DNA from: Rhodomicrobium lacus
GTDB lineage: Bacteria > Pseudomonadota > Alphaproteobacteria > Rhizobiales > Rhodomicrobiaceae
Assembly (NCBI RefSeq): GCF_003992725.1
Contig: NZ_RZNF01000003.1
Location: 300,511-364,510, forward strand
DNA length: 64,000 nucleotides
Direction of reading: 5' to 3'
Below the pieces are notes generated by a model. It saw only the letters and a list, made by a program, of their open reading frames with translations, was not told the DNA's origin and ran no database searches. Shown here piece by piece: positions 37,419 through 45,507 of this stretch (the stretch's first letter is position 1; each line of letters starts with the position of its first letter). The position numbers and the translations under genes are program-made.

Positions 37419-38051
37419 ATGAAAATCATTGTCTTTGGAGCGACGGGCGGTACTGGCCGCGCGACCGTTGAGAAAATTCTCGCCGACGGGCATCAGGTGA
37501 CGGCCCTCGTGCGCGACCCGTCGAAATTGCCGGCCGACAACGCACTCACCGTCGTCAAGGGCGACGCGCTGTCCGCCGAGGATGTTGCGCGGGTGCTTCC
37601 GGGCCACGACGTCTGCGTCATCAGCCTCGGAAATTCCCGCAGCACGCAGGGAAGAAAGCGTACGATCAATCCCCACATCTGCGAATATGGAACGCGCAAT
37701 ATCCTCGCTGTCGCCGAGCCCGGCTTGCGGCTGATCGCGGTGACAGCCTTCGGCATCGGCGATACGCGGGACAAGAAGTCGTTCCTGTTCTCCATTGCTG
37801 CGGCATTGTTCATGCGAGCGATCCTCGCCGACAAGGAAAAGCAGGAAGCCGCGATCAAGGCAGCGCCGAACGATTTCGTTCTGGTCCAGCCGGTTGGGCT
37901 GACGAACGGCCCGGCGACGGGGAATTATCTCGCCAGCGCCGACCGCAAGGCGCGCAAGATGACCATCTCGCGCGCGGATGTCGCCGACTTCATAGCGAAG
38001 GAAATAGCCTCGCCCGAACATCACCGGCAGACGGTAGCTCTGTCCGGCTGA
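37419..38051 (+). CDS. NAD(P)-binding SDR-like oxidoreductase
   Basis: 210 residues of the atypical short-chain dehydrogenase (NAD(P)H-binding) type. The Rossmann fingerprint is VFGATGGTGRATVEKIL at residues 5-21, then VTALVRDPSKL with the Arg expected for NADP(H) preference. VKGDALSAEDVARVLPGHDV follows, as in NmrA/flavin-reductase-like members. No catalytic Tyr-x-x-x-Lys is visible, so it might be a redox sensor or a reductase. Stands alone, divergent from the transporter across 215 bp. Confidence 0.85.
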   Translation: MKIIVFGATGGTGRATVEKILADGHQVTALVRDPSKLPADNALTVVKGDALSAEDVARVLPGHDVCVISLGNSRSTQGRKRTINPHICEYGTRNILAVAEPGLRLIAVTAFGIGDTRDKKSFLFSIAAALFMRAILADKEKQEAAIKAAPNDFVLVQPVGLTNGPATGNYLASADRKARKMTISRADVADFIAKEIASPEHHRQTVALSG

Positions 38052-38130
38052 CGCATTCGACCGCGAGAGAGGTTTCCCGGACGATCGCGACCGCCGGAGC
38101 GGTCTTCTGCGCCCTACCCGACTGACGCCG

Positions 38131-38928
38131 TCAGCGAGGGCGGCACGGCAGGATATAAGTGAACCCCTTGAACCGGGAATAGTCGGCGTCGCCGAAGAAC
38201 GGCGCGATGTCCACGCGCTTGTCGGCGCGGATTCCACTATTCTGCCCAAGCATGTAAAGCGGATCGATCAACTCGGCCTTCTTATTCAGGAAATATTTCA
38301 ATCCATTCGCCTTTTCCACCCACTCGATCTTGTTGGGATCGTCCACCTCGTAGATTTCCCAGTGGACCTCAGGCAGATAGCTTCTGTTGCTTCCGGGTGT
38401 GGCCACCCGGCCGATCACCTGCCCCCGCACTATGTGTTCTCCCTCCCTGAAGCGTTTGACATCGTTCCAGCGAAGATGGTCGAACTCGGAATAATAATGG
38501 GGTGGGCCGCCGGACATGTTCAGGTCGGCGCGGCTATGCAAAATGAGGAGCGAGGCTTCCTGCCCCCAGCCGAAGTTGGTCTTCCACGCGGCCACGACGC
38601 GTCCGGGTCCGGGGGCATGAATGGTGTCGCCCAGCTTGCCGCCATCGACGCCGGAATGCGCCTCCGAGCGGCGCGTGCCGTCAACATCGATCCAGCTTGC
38701 ATAGAGCGAGGTCAGTCCCGAACAGACAAAGCCGTCCGGATAGACGGGTTTGAGTCCGGTTGGCTTGATACCAATGCCCTTGAGAGCCGCCAATTCGGTG
38801 CGCGCAGTCGTCGTCATGATGAGTGTGATAACCGAGGCGAGCAAAAAAAGCGTTGCCTTGCCGCACGTTATCGCTCTCTGCGGCGGAGACGACGGGAATC
38901 GGGCTTTTCCGATTTCGATGTCGGGCAT
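38131..38928 (-). CDS. M23/LytM-like peptidase-domain protein, probably envelope-located
   Basis: 265 residues. A hydrophobic segment near residue 25-42 (ATLFLLASVITLIMTTTART) would act as signal or anchor. The LytM-like core has the zinc-type AHSGVDGGKLGDTIHAPGPG, then LILHSRADLN, YYSEFDHLRW, GEHIVRGQVIGRVATPGS. Active M23 enzymes end with H-x-H; here the segment reads PEVHWEIYEVDD, with only the second His, so catalysis is doubtful. It may be a degenerate LytM factor that regulates other hydrolases. Start ATG 38928 lies at the signal segment. Confidence 0.7.
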   Translation of the reverse strand: MPDIEIGKARFPSSPPQRAITCGKATLFLLASVITLIMTTTARTELAALKGIGIKPTGLKPVYPDGFVCSGLTSLYASWIDVDGTRRSEAHSGVDGGKLGDTIHAPGPGRVVAAWKTNFGWGQEASLLILHSRADLNMSGGPPHYYSEFDHLRWNDVKRFREGEHIVRGQVIGRVATPGSNRSYLPEVHWEIYEVDDPNKIEWVEKANGLKYFLNKKAELIDPLYMLGQNSGIRADKRVDIAPFFGDADYSRFKGFTYILPCRPR

Positions 38929-39211
38929 GTTCCGTCGATCCAGTTCGCACGTTACCGAGCCACACGCCATGCCCGACTGTCGCGCTGCCGGGAAAGAAAC
39001 GCTGCGCAGAATGTCACAAGACTCTTTCCAAACCATCGCTCTCGCGACAGCAAGCAGGCGCTCTGACTCATGATTTCGCACCACCGACGCCTGGCCATTG
39101 CATTTTTACAACTTATGCTAACTATTTCCCGAATTCATTCAACCCAAGATTGTCGGCAAAAAGCGAATCGCGTCTTCCTATCCAAAGCAACGGTGGGAAC
39201 GGGGATTTTGC

Positions 39212-40015
39212 ATGAAGAATTACTCAGTGGGGGCCGCCTTTGCCCTGCCGCTTATGCTTTTTCTCAGCCCGGTGATGGCGCAGGACGCAGACGAAGCTCC
39301 GCCAATATCTGCCGCGCTCTGGCAAGGTACAGACATCGCCAATCGTTCGACAGCAGTTTGGGTCGGGGGTGCTTACGCCGTCAATAACGATCTTACATCG
39401 CATGGCTTCCTGCTGCGGGCCGATGCGGAATATAACGAATACAGCTATTTCACCGACGACCTCGGGAAGATCAACGGCAAGGAATGGCAAGGCGATGTGA
39501 TGCTCGGCTATCAGCTCGTCTATACAACCTTCTCAGCCGGTCTTTATATCGGTGTCGATATACGCGACGACCACCTAAACCCGCGCGATCTCTCGAACAG
39601 CGTGAGAGGCAACGAGGTCGGATTCAAGGTCGATGCCGACTTCGAGACGGAAACGGAGCTGCCTTATTATATCGGCATAGACGGATACTATTCCACTGCT
39701 TTCTACAGCTACCTCGCGCGCGGTCGCGTCGGCTTCAAGATTATCGAAGAGCTGGATAATAACTTCAAGCAGATATTTGTCGGCGCGGAGGGGTATGCGC
39801 TTGGTAACGAGGAAAGCGACGCGCAGCGTGCGGGCGGCTTCCTCAAGTTCGAACTTTCCAACCTTCTCGTTCGAACTGCATCGATCACCCTGTCAGGCGG
39901 CTATCAGTTCGTGAATGGCTCCAACAATAACGGGCTCGGCGCCACATCCACTTCAACAGTCGGTGGCGAAGGCGGCTACGGAATGGTGGAGTTCAAGTAT
40001 CTCTTTCGTCCGTAA
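39212..40015 (+). CDS. bcsS: Cellulose-associated outer-membrane protein BcsS-like
   Basis: 267 residues. The signal peptide (MKNYSVGAAFALPLMLFLSP, cut after VMA) is followed by alternating hydrophobic/polar strands typical of a 10-12 stranded beta barrel: LLRADAEYNEYSYFTDD, GDVMLGYQLVYTTFSAGLYI, GFKVDADFETETEL, ending GYGMVEFKYLF with a terminal aromatic region. The pattern YSYF..D, MLGYQ and the length match BcsS, a protein linked to cellulose synthesis in alphaproteobacteria. No other bcs gene is in the window. Alternative: another outer-membrane barrel. Confidence 0.68.
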   Translation: MKNYSVGAAFALPLMLFLSPVMAQDADEAPPISAALWQGTDIANRSTAVWVGGAYAVNNDLTSHGFLLRADAEYNEYSYFTDDLGKINGKEWQGDVMLGYQLVYTTFSAGLYIGVDIRDDHLNPRDLSNSVRGNEVGFKVDADFETETELPYYIGIDGYYSTAFYSYLARGRVGFKIIEELDNNFKQIFVGAEGYALGNEESDAQRAGGFLKFELSNLLVRTASITLSGGYQFVNGSNNNGLGATSTSTVGGEGGYGMVEFKYLFRP

Positions 40016-40174
40016 CGGTAAAAAGACGTCGCTTCACACTGTGTGATTACCCCAGCGCCTGCCTCATCCTGCTCGGATGACACAATAAAAAGCGATAACT
40101 TCGGAATATTCGCGCCCGATTTTGTCTTTGAATAATGCAATTCGATACAGAATGCGAACATAGGGAAGCCTTTC

Positions 40175-40711
40175 ATGCGACTTTCACTGAAAGCACTTCT
40201 TTTAAGCTCATTCATCATCGCGCCGTTCAGCGTGTCGCTGTGCCAAACCGCCGATTACGACCTCTGCCGCGATGACGACTCCGAAACCGAAGCCCGGATC
40301 GCTGCATGCGCGCGCGTGATAGACGACACCAAGGTGCCGCAGGATTTTCGCGCCCAAGCGTATCTCAATCGCGGCGAGGCGTTAGCCGACAAGGGCGATT
40401 TCGACGCCGCTATCGCAGACGAGACTGTGGCGCTGAAGATCAAGCCCAACTTTGCGGAGGCACACAACCTGCGGGCCTGGATTTACTTCAAGGCCGGTAG
40501 AGCACGCGAAGGGCTGCCGGATGCGGAGCGAGCCGCCACGCTTGCGCCATCGAATGCCCACGCACTTGATACGCGAGCCCATATTTATGAGGCCCTCGGC
40601 CGAAAGGAAGAAGCGCTGGCCGACTATAACAGGGCACTGGCGATCGATGCGGGCTTGAGCGAGAGCAAGGACGGGGTTGCGCGCTTGCAGGCGGCTCGCC
40701 CCGCCCCGTGA
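40175..40711 (+). CDS. Exported TPR-repeat protein
   Basis: 178 residues with a signal peptide (MRLSLKALLLSSFIIAPFSV). Three to four tetratricopeptide repeats follow: AQAYLNRGEALADKGDFDAA, EAHNLRAWIYFKAGRAREGL, and HALDTRAHIYEALGRKEEAL followed by DYNRALAID. A short Cys-bearing segment (DYDLCRDDDSETEARIAACA) precedes them. TPRs serve as protein-binding scaffolds, here in the periplasm. Coupled to the next gene by a GTGA overlap. Confidence 0.85.
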   Translation: MRLSLKALLLSSFIIAPFSVSLCQTADYDLCRDDDSETEARIAACARVIDDTKVPQDFRAQAYLNRGEALADKGDFDAAIADETVALKIKPNFAEAHNLRAWIYFKAGRAREGLPDAERAATLAPSNAHALDTRAHIYEALGRKEEALADYNRALAIDAGLSESKDGVARLQAARPAP

Positions 40712-41583
40712 CCGCGATGGACGACTTCTCGCAGTCGTCCTGGTCGACGGACTTTCCCAATCTGAGCGGGATAAGCGTCCCACTTGCTGCGTTTTCGATC
40801 TCGCTTCAGTCAGGCTTCGCTGTTCCACAGCCTCCTTCCGGAGACGCTCGCCAGTTCCGGCGCGTCGTCTGCCTTCTCATACCGCAGGCCGTCCGTCACG
40901 ATCTCCAATCGCTTTCGTCTTGCCTGGACGAAAACGACTTACGCGACGTGGCCCGCTACAGAAAGCATGAACGGCAGATGGGCATGGCGGCCGCGCGCAT
41001 CGCGTTGAAAGCGGCTCTGCATGAACTGGCGGGGCGACGTTTCGAAGGGCGCGCCGCGCTGGACAAGACCGAGACAGGAAAACCCTTGGTGGCTCACCCT
41101 CCCGGCTTTCATGCGAGCATCGCTCACACCGATCAGCTTGATGCTGTTGCGGTCGCCGAGGGAATCGACGTCGGCATCGATATCGAAGCGACGGCCATTG
41201 CGCCCACCGAGCCCATGCTTGCCGGCTTTCTGTCGAAGAGCGAACTCACCACGCTGGAAAAAATGGGTGCCGACTTGCGGCACGATCTTTTCCTCAAGCT
41301 CTGGACAATCAAGGAGGCACTCGCCAAGCTGACGGGTGAAGGGCTGAGCGAAACCGCTTCAGAGTGTGGAATTTCGGACCGGGGACCGTCCTTTGTGCAT
41401 GTCGATTGCACGGGCCGCCGATCCGTCGTTTTTGCAACCCGGATTGCAGATCTCACTGGCGGGCGAGAGCCGGGCCGTCTCGCGCTTGCCATCGATGCGC
41501 GGCATCTTGCTGAAGTCGTCGGGCTTCATTTCAGCCTGGTGCTCGGTAGCGGCGGCGGAAGAGCACGCCCGCCTTCGAGATGA
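40708..41583 (+). CDS. 4'-phosphopantetheinyl transferase, Sfp type
   Basis: 291 residues. Transfers phosphopantetheine from CoA to acyl or peptidyl carrier proteins. Diagnostic motifs: KPLVAHPPGFHASIAHTDQL, then VGIDIEATAI with the Mg-binding Asp/Glu, and LKLWTIKEALAKLTGEGLSE with the W-x-x-K-E-A signature. Either GTG 40708 (overlapping the TPR stop) or ATG 40717 is the start. No carrier-protein gene is near, so it may serve a system elsewhere. It is the last chromosomal gene before the island. Confidence 0.88.
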   Translation: MTAMDDFSQSSWSTDFPNLSGISVPLAAFSISLQSGFAVPQPPSGDARQFRRVVCLLIPQAVRHDLQSLSSCLDENDLRDVARYRKHERQMGMAAARIALKAALHELAGRRFEGRAALDKTETGKPLVAHPPGFHASIAHTDQLDAVAVAEGIDVGIDIEATAIAPTEPMLAGFLSKSELTTLEKMGADLRHDLFLKLWTIKEALAKLTGEGLSETASECGISDRGPSFVHVDCTGRRSVVFATRIADLTGGREPGRLALAIDARHLAEVVGLHFSLVLGSGGGRARPPSR

Positions 41584-41762
41584 AGGAGAAGCTAACAAGC
41601 GGGTCGCCCGAATTCCGTCAGGCCTGCGCCCGGCTTCTCATGCGCGAAGTGCTTGGAAGTATGAGGAAATCCGCATCATCGGCTCAAGGGCGATCCTCGC
41701 CAGAGCCGCATCGACCGATGCGCGGACAAACTCCGCCCGCATTTCTCTTTTTTGTTCGGAAA

Positions 41763-41786
41763 TGGCGCCCCGTAGGAGAATCGAAC
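41763..41786 (-). other. tRNA 3'-end fragment, probable attachment site of the island
   Basis: Read on the minus strand, the 24 bases begin GTTCGATTCTCC and end GGGGCGCCA. This fits a tRNA from G53 to the CCA end: T-loop TTCGATT, 3' half of the T-stem CTCCT, acceptor strand, discriminator G, CCA. The sequence just 5' (CACGCTT) does not pair with the T-stem, so the rest of the tRNA is absent. Integrases of islands use exactly this part of tRNA genes and leave such a copy at the far end. The orientation predicts the whole tRNA on the minus strand to the right, beyond 64 kb. Confidence 0.55.
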
Positions 41787-41818
41787 AAGCGTGATAAAAC
41801 AATTACTTAGTAGAAAAA

Positions 41819-41871
41819 GTGGGACAATCAGGGTCTATGTAATCTCATGGCTCTTTTCACGAATGTCCCAC
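41819..41871. repeat. Inverted repeat upstream of mobC (oriT or regulatory candidate)
   Basis: GTGGGACA at 41819-41826 and TGTCCCAC at 41864-41871, eight-base perfect arms, 37 bases apart, in the AT-rich stretch between the tRNA fragment and mobC. Relaxase genes usually have their origin of transfer upstream, with inverted repeats. No nick-site consensus could be assigned with confidence, so it may instead be part of a recombination site. The surrounding 41584-41957 (374 bp) holds no gene that I can support. Confidence 0.4.
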
Positions 41872-41957
41872 CGCAAATGAGCTTTCTGGCGACCGCGCGA
41901 CAGTGCGGCCGATCATCGAAGATTGCATCTCCTGTGACCAAAACCGCGAGGCAAGCG

Positions 41958-42257
41958 ATGGGTAATGAGAACCGGACGTCTATGCTCAAGATCCGGCTGA
42001 CGAAGTCGGAAATGGGTGACCTGAAGGAGCGGGCCGATGCCGAGGGATTGAGCCTCTCCGCCTGGGGAAGATCGCGGCTGCTGAACGTCCCGGATGAAGC
42101 GGCACAGATCATCGGGACCATGCGGCGGGCGATCATCCTCGAGGCAGCAAAGCTGGAGATGATGCCCGAAGCGGAACTCCGGGCGGCGCTCGAACGCGAA
42201 GCCGCGGTGAACGCGAGCATCCTGTCAGAGCGCGAAGGACGATCGCCAAGCGCGTGA
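41958..42257 (+). CDS. MobC-like relaxosome accessory protein
   Basis: 99 residues. The central part, RTSMLKIRLTKSEMGDLKER then ADAEGLSLSAWGRSRLL, is the ribbon-helix-helix-like segment of MobC family proteins that help the relaxase open oriT; the C-terminal part is helical and acidic. ATG 41958 was chosen because the family starts close to this segment; an ORF from 41847 would add 37 residues with no match. It overlaps the relaxase gene (GTGA), the normal arrangement. Confidence 0.8.
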   Translation: MGNENRTSMLKIRLTKSEMGDLKERADAEGLSLSAWGRSRLLNVPDEAAQIIGTMRRAIILEAAKLEMMPEAELRAALEREAAVNASILSEREGRSPSA

Positions 42258-44092
42258 AGCGGGGCGTTGCGTCGAGCTATACGGGACTCGCGACCTATAT
42301 CCTCGGCCCGAAAGGCGCGCGCCGCACGGAGGTGATCGCGCGGCTGTCCGATTATATCCTTGACAAGGCCGGCGCGGGCGGTCGCGTCGGCGGCATCCGC
42401 ATCACCAATTGCGGCACCGACGAGCCGGACTGGGCGCTCTCCGACATCATCGCGACGCAGAAGCGCAACACGCGCGCCAGTGCCGACAAGACCTACCACC
42501 TCGTCGTCAGCTTCGCAGACAATGAGCGGCCCAGCGACGAGGTGCTGGAAAAGATCGAAGAGCGGCTCGTTGCCGCCATCGGGCTCGAAGCGCATCAACG
42601 CATGTCGGCGGTCCACATCGACACCGACCACCTCCACATGCACATCGCCATCAACAAGATCCACCCGACGACATTTCGGATGCACGAGCCGTATTTCGAC
42701 CAGAGAAAGCTCATGACGGAGTGCGAGCGGCTGGAAAAGGAATTCGGCCTCTTTCGCACGAACCATGGGCGTTCGACCGACCCGCAGCCGGTTGAGGTGA
42801 CGCGAGCGTTCAGGGCGGAGCTTCAAAAGAATGGCGTCGGCCTTGCCATGCTCGACGGCGCGGCGAGTTGGGATGACGTGCAGCGGCGCTTCACCGAGCG
42901 GAAGCTGGTGCTCAAGCAACGGGGCGCCGGGCTTTGCGTGGAGGACGAGAACGGGCGCCGCGTGCGCGCCAGCACGGTCGACCGCGCTTTCGGCATCGGC
43001 CAGATGGTGCAGCGGTTCGGGCCGTATCCGGGCAACGAACGCGCGGGTGCTCCAAGCCGCCCGGCAATCCAGCGCGATCCGGTCGACAACCGCCTTTGGG
43101 CGCACTATCACATCGACCGCATCACGAAGCGCCGCGCCCGCGAGAAGGCACTTCAACGCATCAGGAAGGAAGCGAACGACGCCTTTCAGCCAGCGCTTGA
43201 CACCTACAAGCGCCTGCGGTCGCGGAACGCCAACGGCAGGCCGCCGAAAGGCAGGCGGGATCGGTTGAGCAAACTTCGCGAGGAACTGACGAGGCGGGCT
43301 CGCGAAATCGCGCAAGACATGTCGGTGAAGCAGGATGCCATCAGCCGCGCCTGGCCGCGATGGAGCTTCGACGAGTATCTGGCCAACGCCGCGCAACAGG
43401 GCAATGGCGACGCGCTGGCGCTGCTTCAGCGCCGCAACAAGGAGCAGGCGGCGCTCGACGCCGCATTCATTTCAGCCGCAAGCGGCGCCGACGCGCGCCG
43501 CATCGTCTACCGCCATCTGAAGCCGTATGTACTGAAAAACGGTTCTTCGGTTTATTACCTGCGCGACGGCGGCAAGGCCATCGACCGCGCCGACAGGATC
43601 TATGTGCCCGAGGTTTCGCTGCAAGCCGCCTATCTTGCCCTCGATCTCGGTGCGACCCGGTTCGGCGGCCAGCCGCTCAGGATCGAGGGATCGGCGGAGT
43701 TCAAGGCGGCGGTCGTCAAGGCAGCCGCCGTTTCGGGCCTTCAGATTACGCTCGAAGATCCGCGCCTCGAGGCGCAGAGGCAAGCGGCACTTGCCGAGCG
43801 GCAAGACATCCTCGACGACTACATCGCGCGGCGCAATGACCGCACGGCGCGAAGCCCCGGCTTTCCGCCGCATCGGCTGCTTTCGCCGACAGGTCGGGGT
43901 CCGTTCGTCTATCGGGGCCGAAGAACGCTTAAGGACGGTCGCCCGGTAATCGTGCTCCAGCAAGGCGACATGTGGTTCATAAAGCCCATCACCCTTCAAG
44001 AAGCCGAAGCCTTCGCGCAAGTAACGTGTGGAGCAAAACTGCAACGGCTGGAACAGGTCACGGAAAAACAGAAAGGGCGGACGCGGATATAA
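42254..44092 (+). CDS. Conjugative relaxase, MOBP-like
   Basis: 612 residues. Nicks oriT and leads the DNA strand into a recipient. Near the N-terminus VASSYTGLATYIL offers the catalytic Tyr region. The metal-binding motif is HIDTDHLHMHIAINKIHP at 121-138, with the three His (126, 128, 130) of the H-x-D-x-x-H-x-H class. KTYHLVVSFADNERPSDE is the strand before it. The long C-terminal part is basic and helical, without helicase motifs. GTG start. No type IV secretion genes are in the window, so the island is probably mobilizable with outside help. Confidence 0.9.
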   Translation: MKRGVASSYTGLATYILGPKGARRTEVIARLSDYILDKAGAGGRVGGIRITNCGTDEPDWALSDIIATQKRNTRASADKTYHLVVSFADNERPSDEVLEKIEERLVAAIGLEAHQRMSAVHIDTDHLHMHIAINKIHPTTFRMHEPYFDQRKLMTECERLEKEFGLFRTNHGRSTDPQPVEVTRAFRAELQKNGVGLAMLDGAASWDDVQRRFTERKLVLKQRGAGLCVEDENGRRVRASTVDRAFGIGQMVQRFGPYPGNERAGAPSRPAIQRDPVDNRLWAHYHIDRITKRRAREKALQRIRKEANDAFQPALDTYKRLRSRNANGRPPKGRRDRLSKLREELTRRAREIAQDMSVKQDAISRAWPRWSFDEYLANAAQQGNGDALALLQRRNKEQAALDAAFISAASGADARRIVYRHLKPYVLKNGSSVYYLRDGGKAIDRADRIYVPEVSLQAAYLALDLGATRFGGQPLRIEGSAEFKAAVVKAAAVSGLQITLEDPRLEAQRQAALAERQDILDDYIARRNDRTARSPGFPPHRLLSPTGRGPFVYRGRRTLKDGRPVIVLQQGDMWFIKPITLQEAEAFAQVTCGAKLQRLEQVTEKQKGRTRI

Positions 44093-44249
44093 GTAGGCGG
44101 CGCAATGCTGAAAAACAGCCAGCGGTCGGACGGGTGGATTACAAAAAGCATATTATACGTCTAATATGAGGCTCGCGAGTGCTCTATGAGCCACACAGTC
44201 ACCGCGCTCGAGTTTCGACGCAAAATCGACGAGTGTCAGCGCTAGTTGT

Positions 44250-44870
44250 TTAGTCCCATGCTGTGATGATCTGATTTTCGGATGAAAAGGTATGGTTTTT
44301 TCTCGCTGAGCCTTCGGATCGAAGGTGTTCGGAAGCGCAAGATCTTGAGTTGCCGAGCAACGCTGTAGACCGAAAGCCTGTCGCGGACGTGACGGCGGAG
44401 ACCGTCGATTCGGGCCGCAATGGAGGGTTTGATGGTTCGCACCATGCGTTCGGCCTGAACGTTGGCCCGTTGGTGATACGGTTCGGTGAACCTGTGTTGG
44501 ATTCCGCTCTCCTCGCATATCTTACCGAAGACGTGGGCGTGAAGCCGCCGGACCGCTCGCACTGGACGAACTGCACGCCGTTGTCGGTTAGAACGGTATG
44601 GACTTTGTAAGGCACTGCCTTTACGGGAATCTTGAGAAAGGCGGCAGCTGTGAGTTTCGTCGCCTTGCGATAGATGCGAGCGAACACGAGCTTCGAGGTG
44701 CGGTCGACGGCGACGAACAGGAAGCCCTTGCCGCCTTCGTACTCCGTGTCGTCGATGTGGAATCAGCAAATGTAGTAGGCATTGAACTGCTTTGGCTCTT
44801 CACGATCGGACATCAGCAACCGCGAGATGCCGTTGCGGTGTTCTGGAGCGACAAGAGTCGTCTTCATTCG
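44250..44870 (-). pseudogene. Degraded IS481-family transposase
   Basis: Read on the minus strand, fragments join into an IS481-type integrase: RNGISRLLMSDREEPKQFNA, a TGA stop, then FHIDDTEYEGGKGFLFVAVD, RTSKLVFARIYRKATKLTAA and VPYKVHTVLTDNGVQF in one frame, and SGIQHRFTEPYHQ with AERMVRTIKPSI in another. These are the DDE core segments (first D in the FHID block, second in LTDNG). One in-frame stop and at least one frameshift make it inactive. The N-terminus is missing. It separates the mobilization genes from the defence cassette. Confidence 0.8.
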
Positions 44871-45507
44871 GCAATATATGATGGCGCACAGTAACAAATT
44901 TCCTTACTTTCGGGATATAGAGTTCGGGAGGCAAAAATATTGGATTGGATTTATGTCGATAATCTAATGCCTCTATTGAAGGCAAGCGTGTTAGCGCCGT
45001 TAAAAAATGGACTTGTCTCCACGACATGGACGCATTCGACATGGCATTCCGTAGCGGCTGCAGACTTCGCGGCGGGCTTCGAGCAGATGCATCTTCATGA
45101 GAAATCTCCATGACGGGCTTGCCGGAAGCCTAGCTACCGTTACGCCCCTTTCACACTTTAATTTTCGGGGGAGATGCTGTGGCCCGCAGAAGGAACCAGT
45201 CAAGACTAGGGTTGATCCGCAGGGACGGCTTTGCTCCTCTTTCCCCGAACGCGGTCTTTTTATTACCAAGCGGAGACCGCTTCGCCTTCGGCGCAGTCCT
45301 TTACGACAGTGCCGACGTTGTGCCATTCGGTGACAGGTTGGTTGTAGCGCCTCTGCCATGCTTGCAAAGCGCAGCAGCGTGAAACTACTTGGAAAATTGG
45401 CGGGACTAAAGGATCGGATGGCAATCGCCATGAATTCTCCGCAGACTGGAGAAAATATTAGTTACAACAGCCGTTATTTCATAAGAATAAAGAGGGATCG
45501 ACTAGCA
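44871..45507. other. Low-GC gap with little recognisable coding
   Basis: 637 bp between the IS remnant and the helicase. Its left part is notably AT-rich compared with the genes around it (for example the stretch near 44925-44975), typical of junctions between mobile segments. It holds one small ORF with a strong ribosome site (45179-45382, listed separately); otherwise only short frames without family resemblance. The promoter of the defence cassette should lie here. Confidence 0.6.
45179..45382 (+). CDS. Possible small protein upstream of the helicase
   Basis: 67-residue frame from GTG 45179, preceded by CGGGGGAGATGCT, a strong ribosome site. It reads ARRRNQSRLGLIRRDGFAPL, then strands FLLPSGDRFAFGAVLYDSAD and VVPFGDRLVVAPLP. 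The strand-rich second half looks protein-like, but no family is recognised. It could be a small regulator or a leftover of a larger gene. 125 bp before the helicase start. Confidence 0.3.
   Translation: MARRRNQSRLGLIRRDGFAPLSPNAVFLLPSGDRFAFGAVLYDSADVVPFGDRLVVAPLPCLQSAAA

Noticed and set aside
42215..42225. ATCCTG near the end of mobC resembling the nick site of IncP-type origins.
   Set aside because: It lies in coding sequence, lacks the flanking inverted repeats, and six bases are too few.
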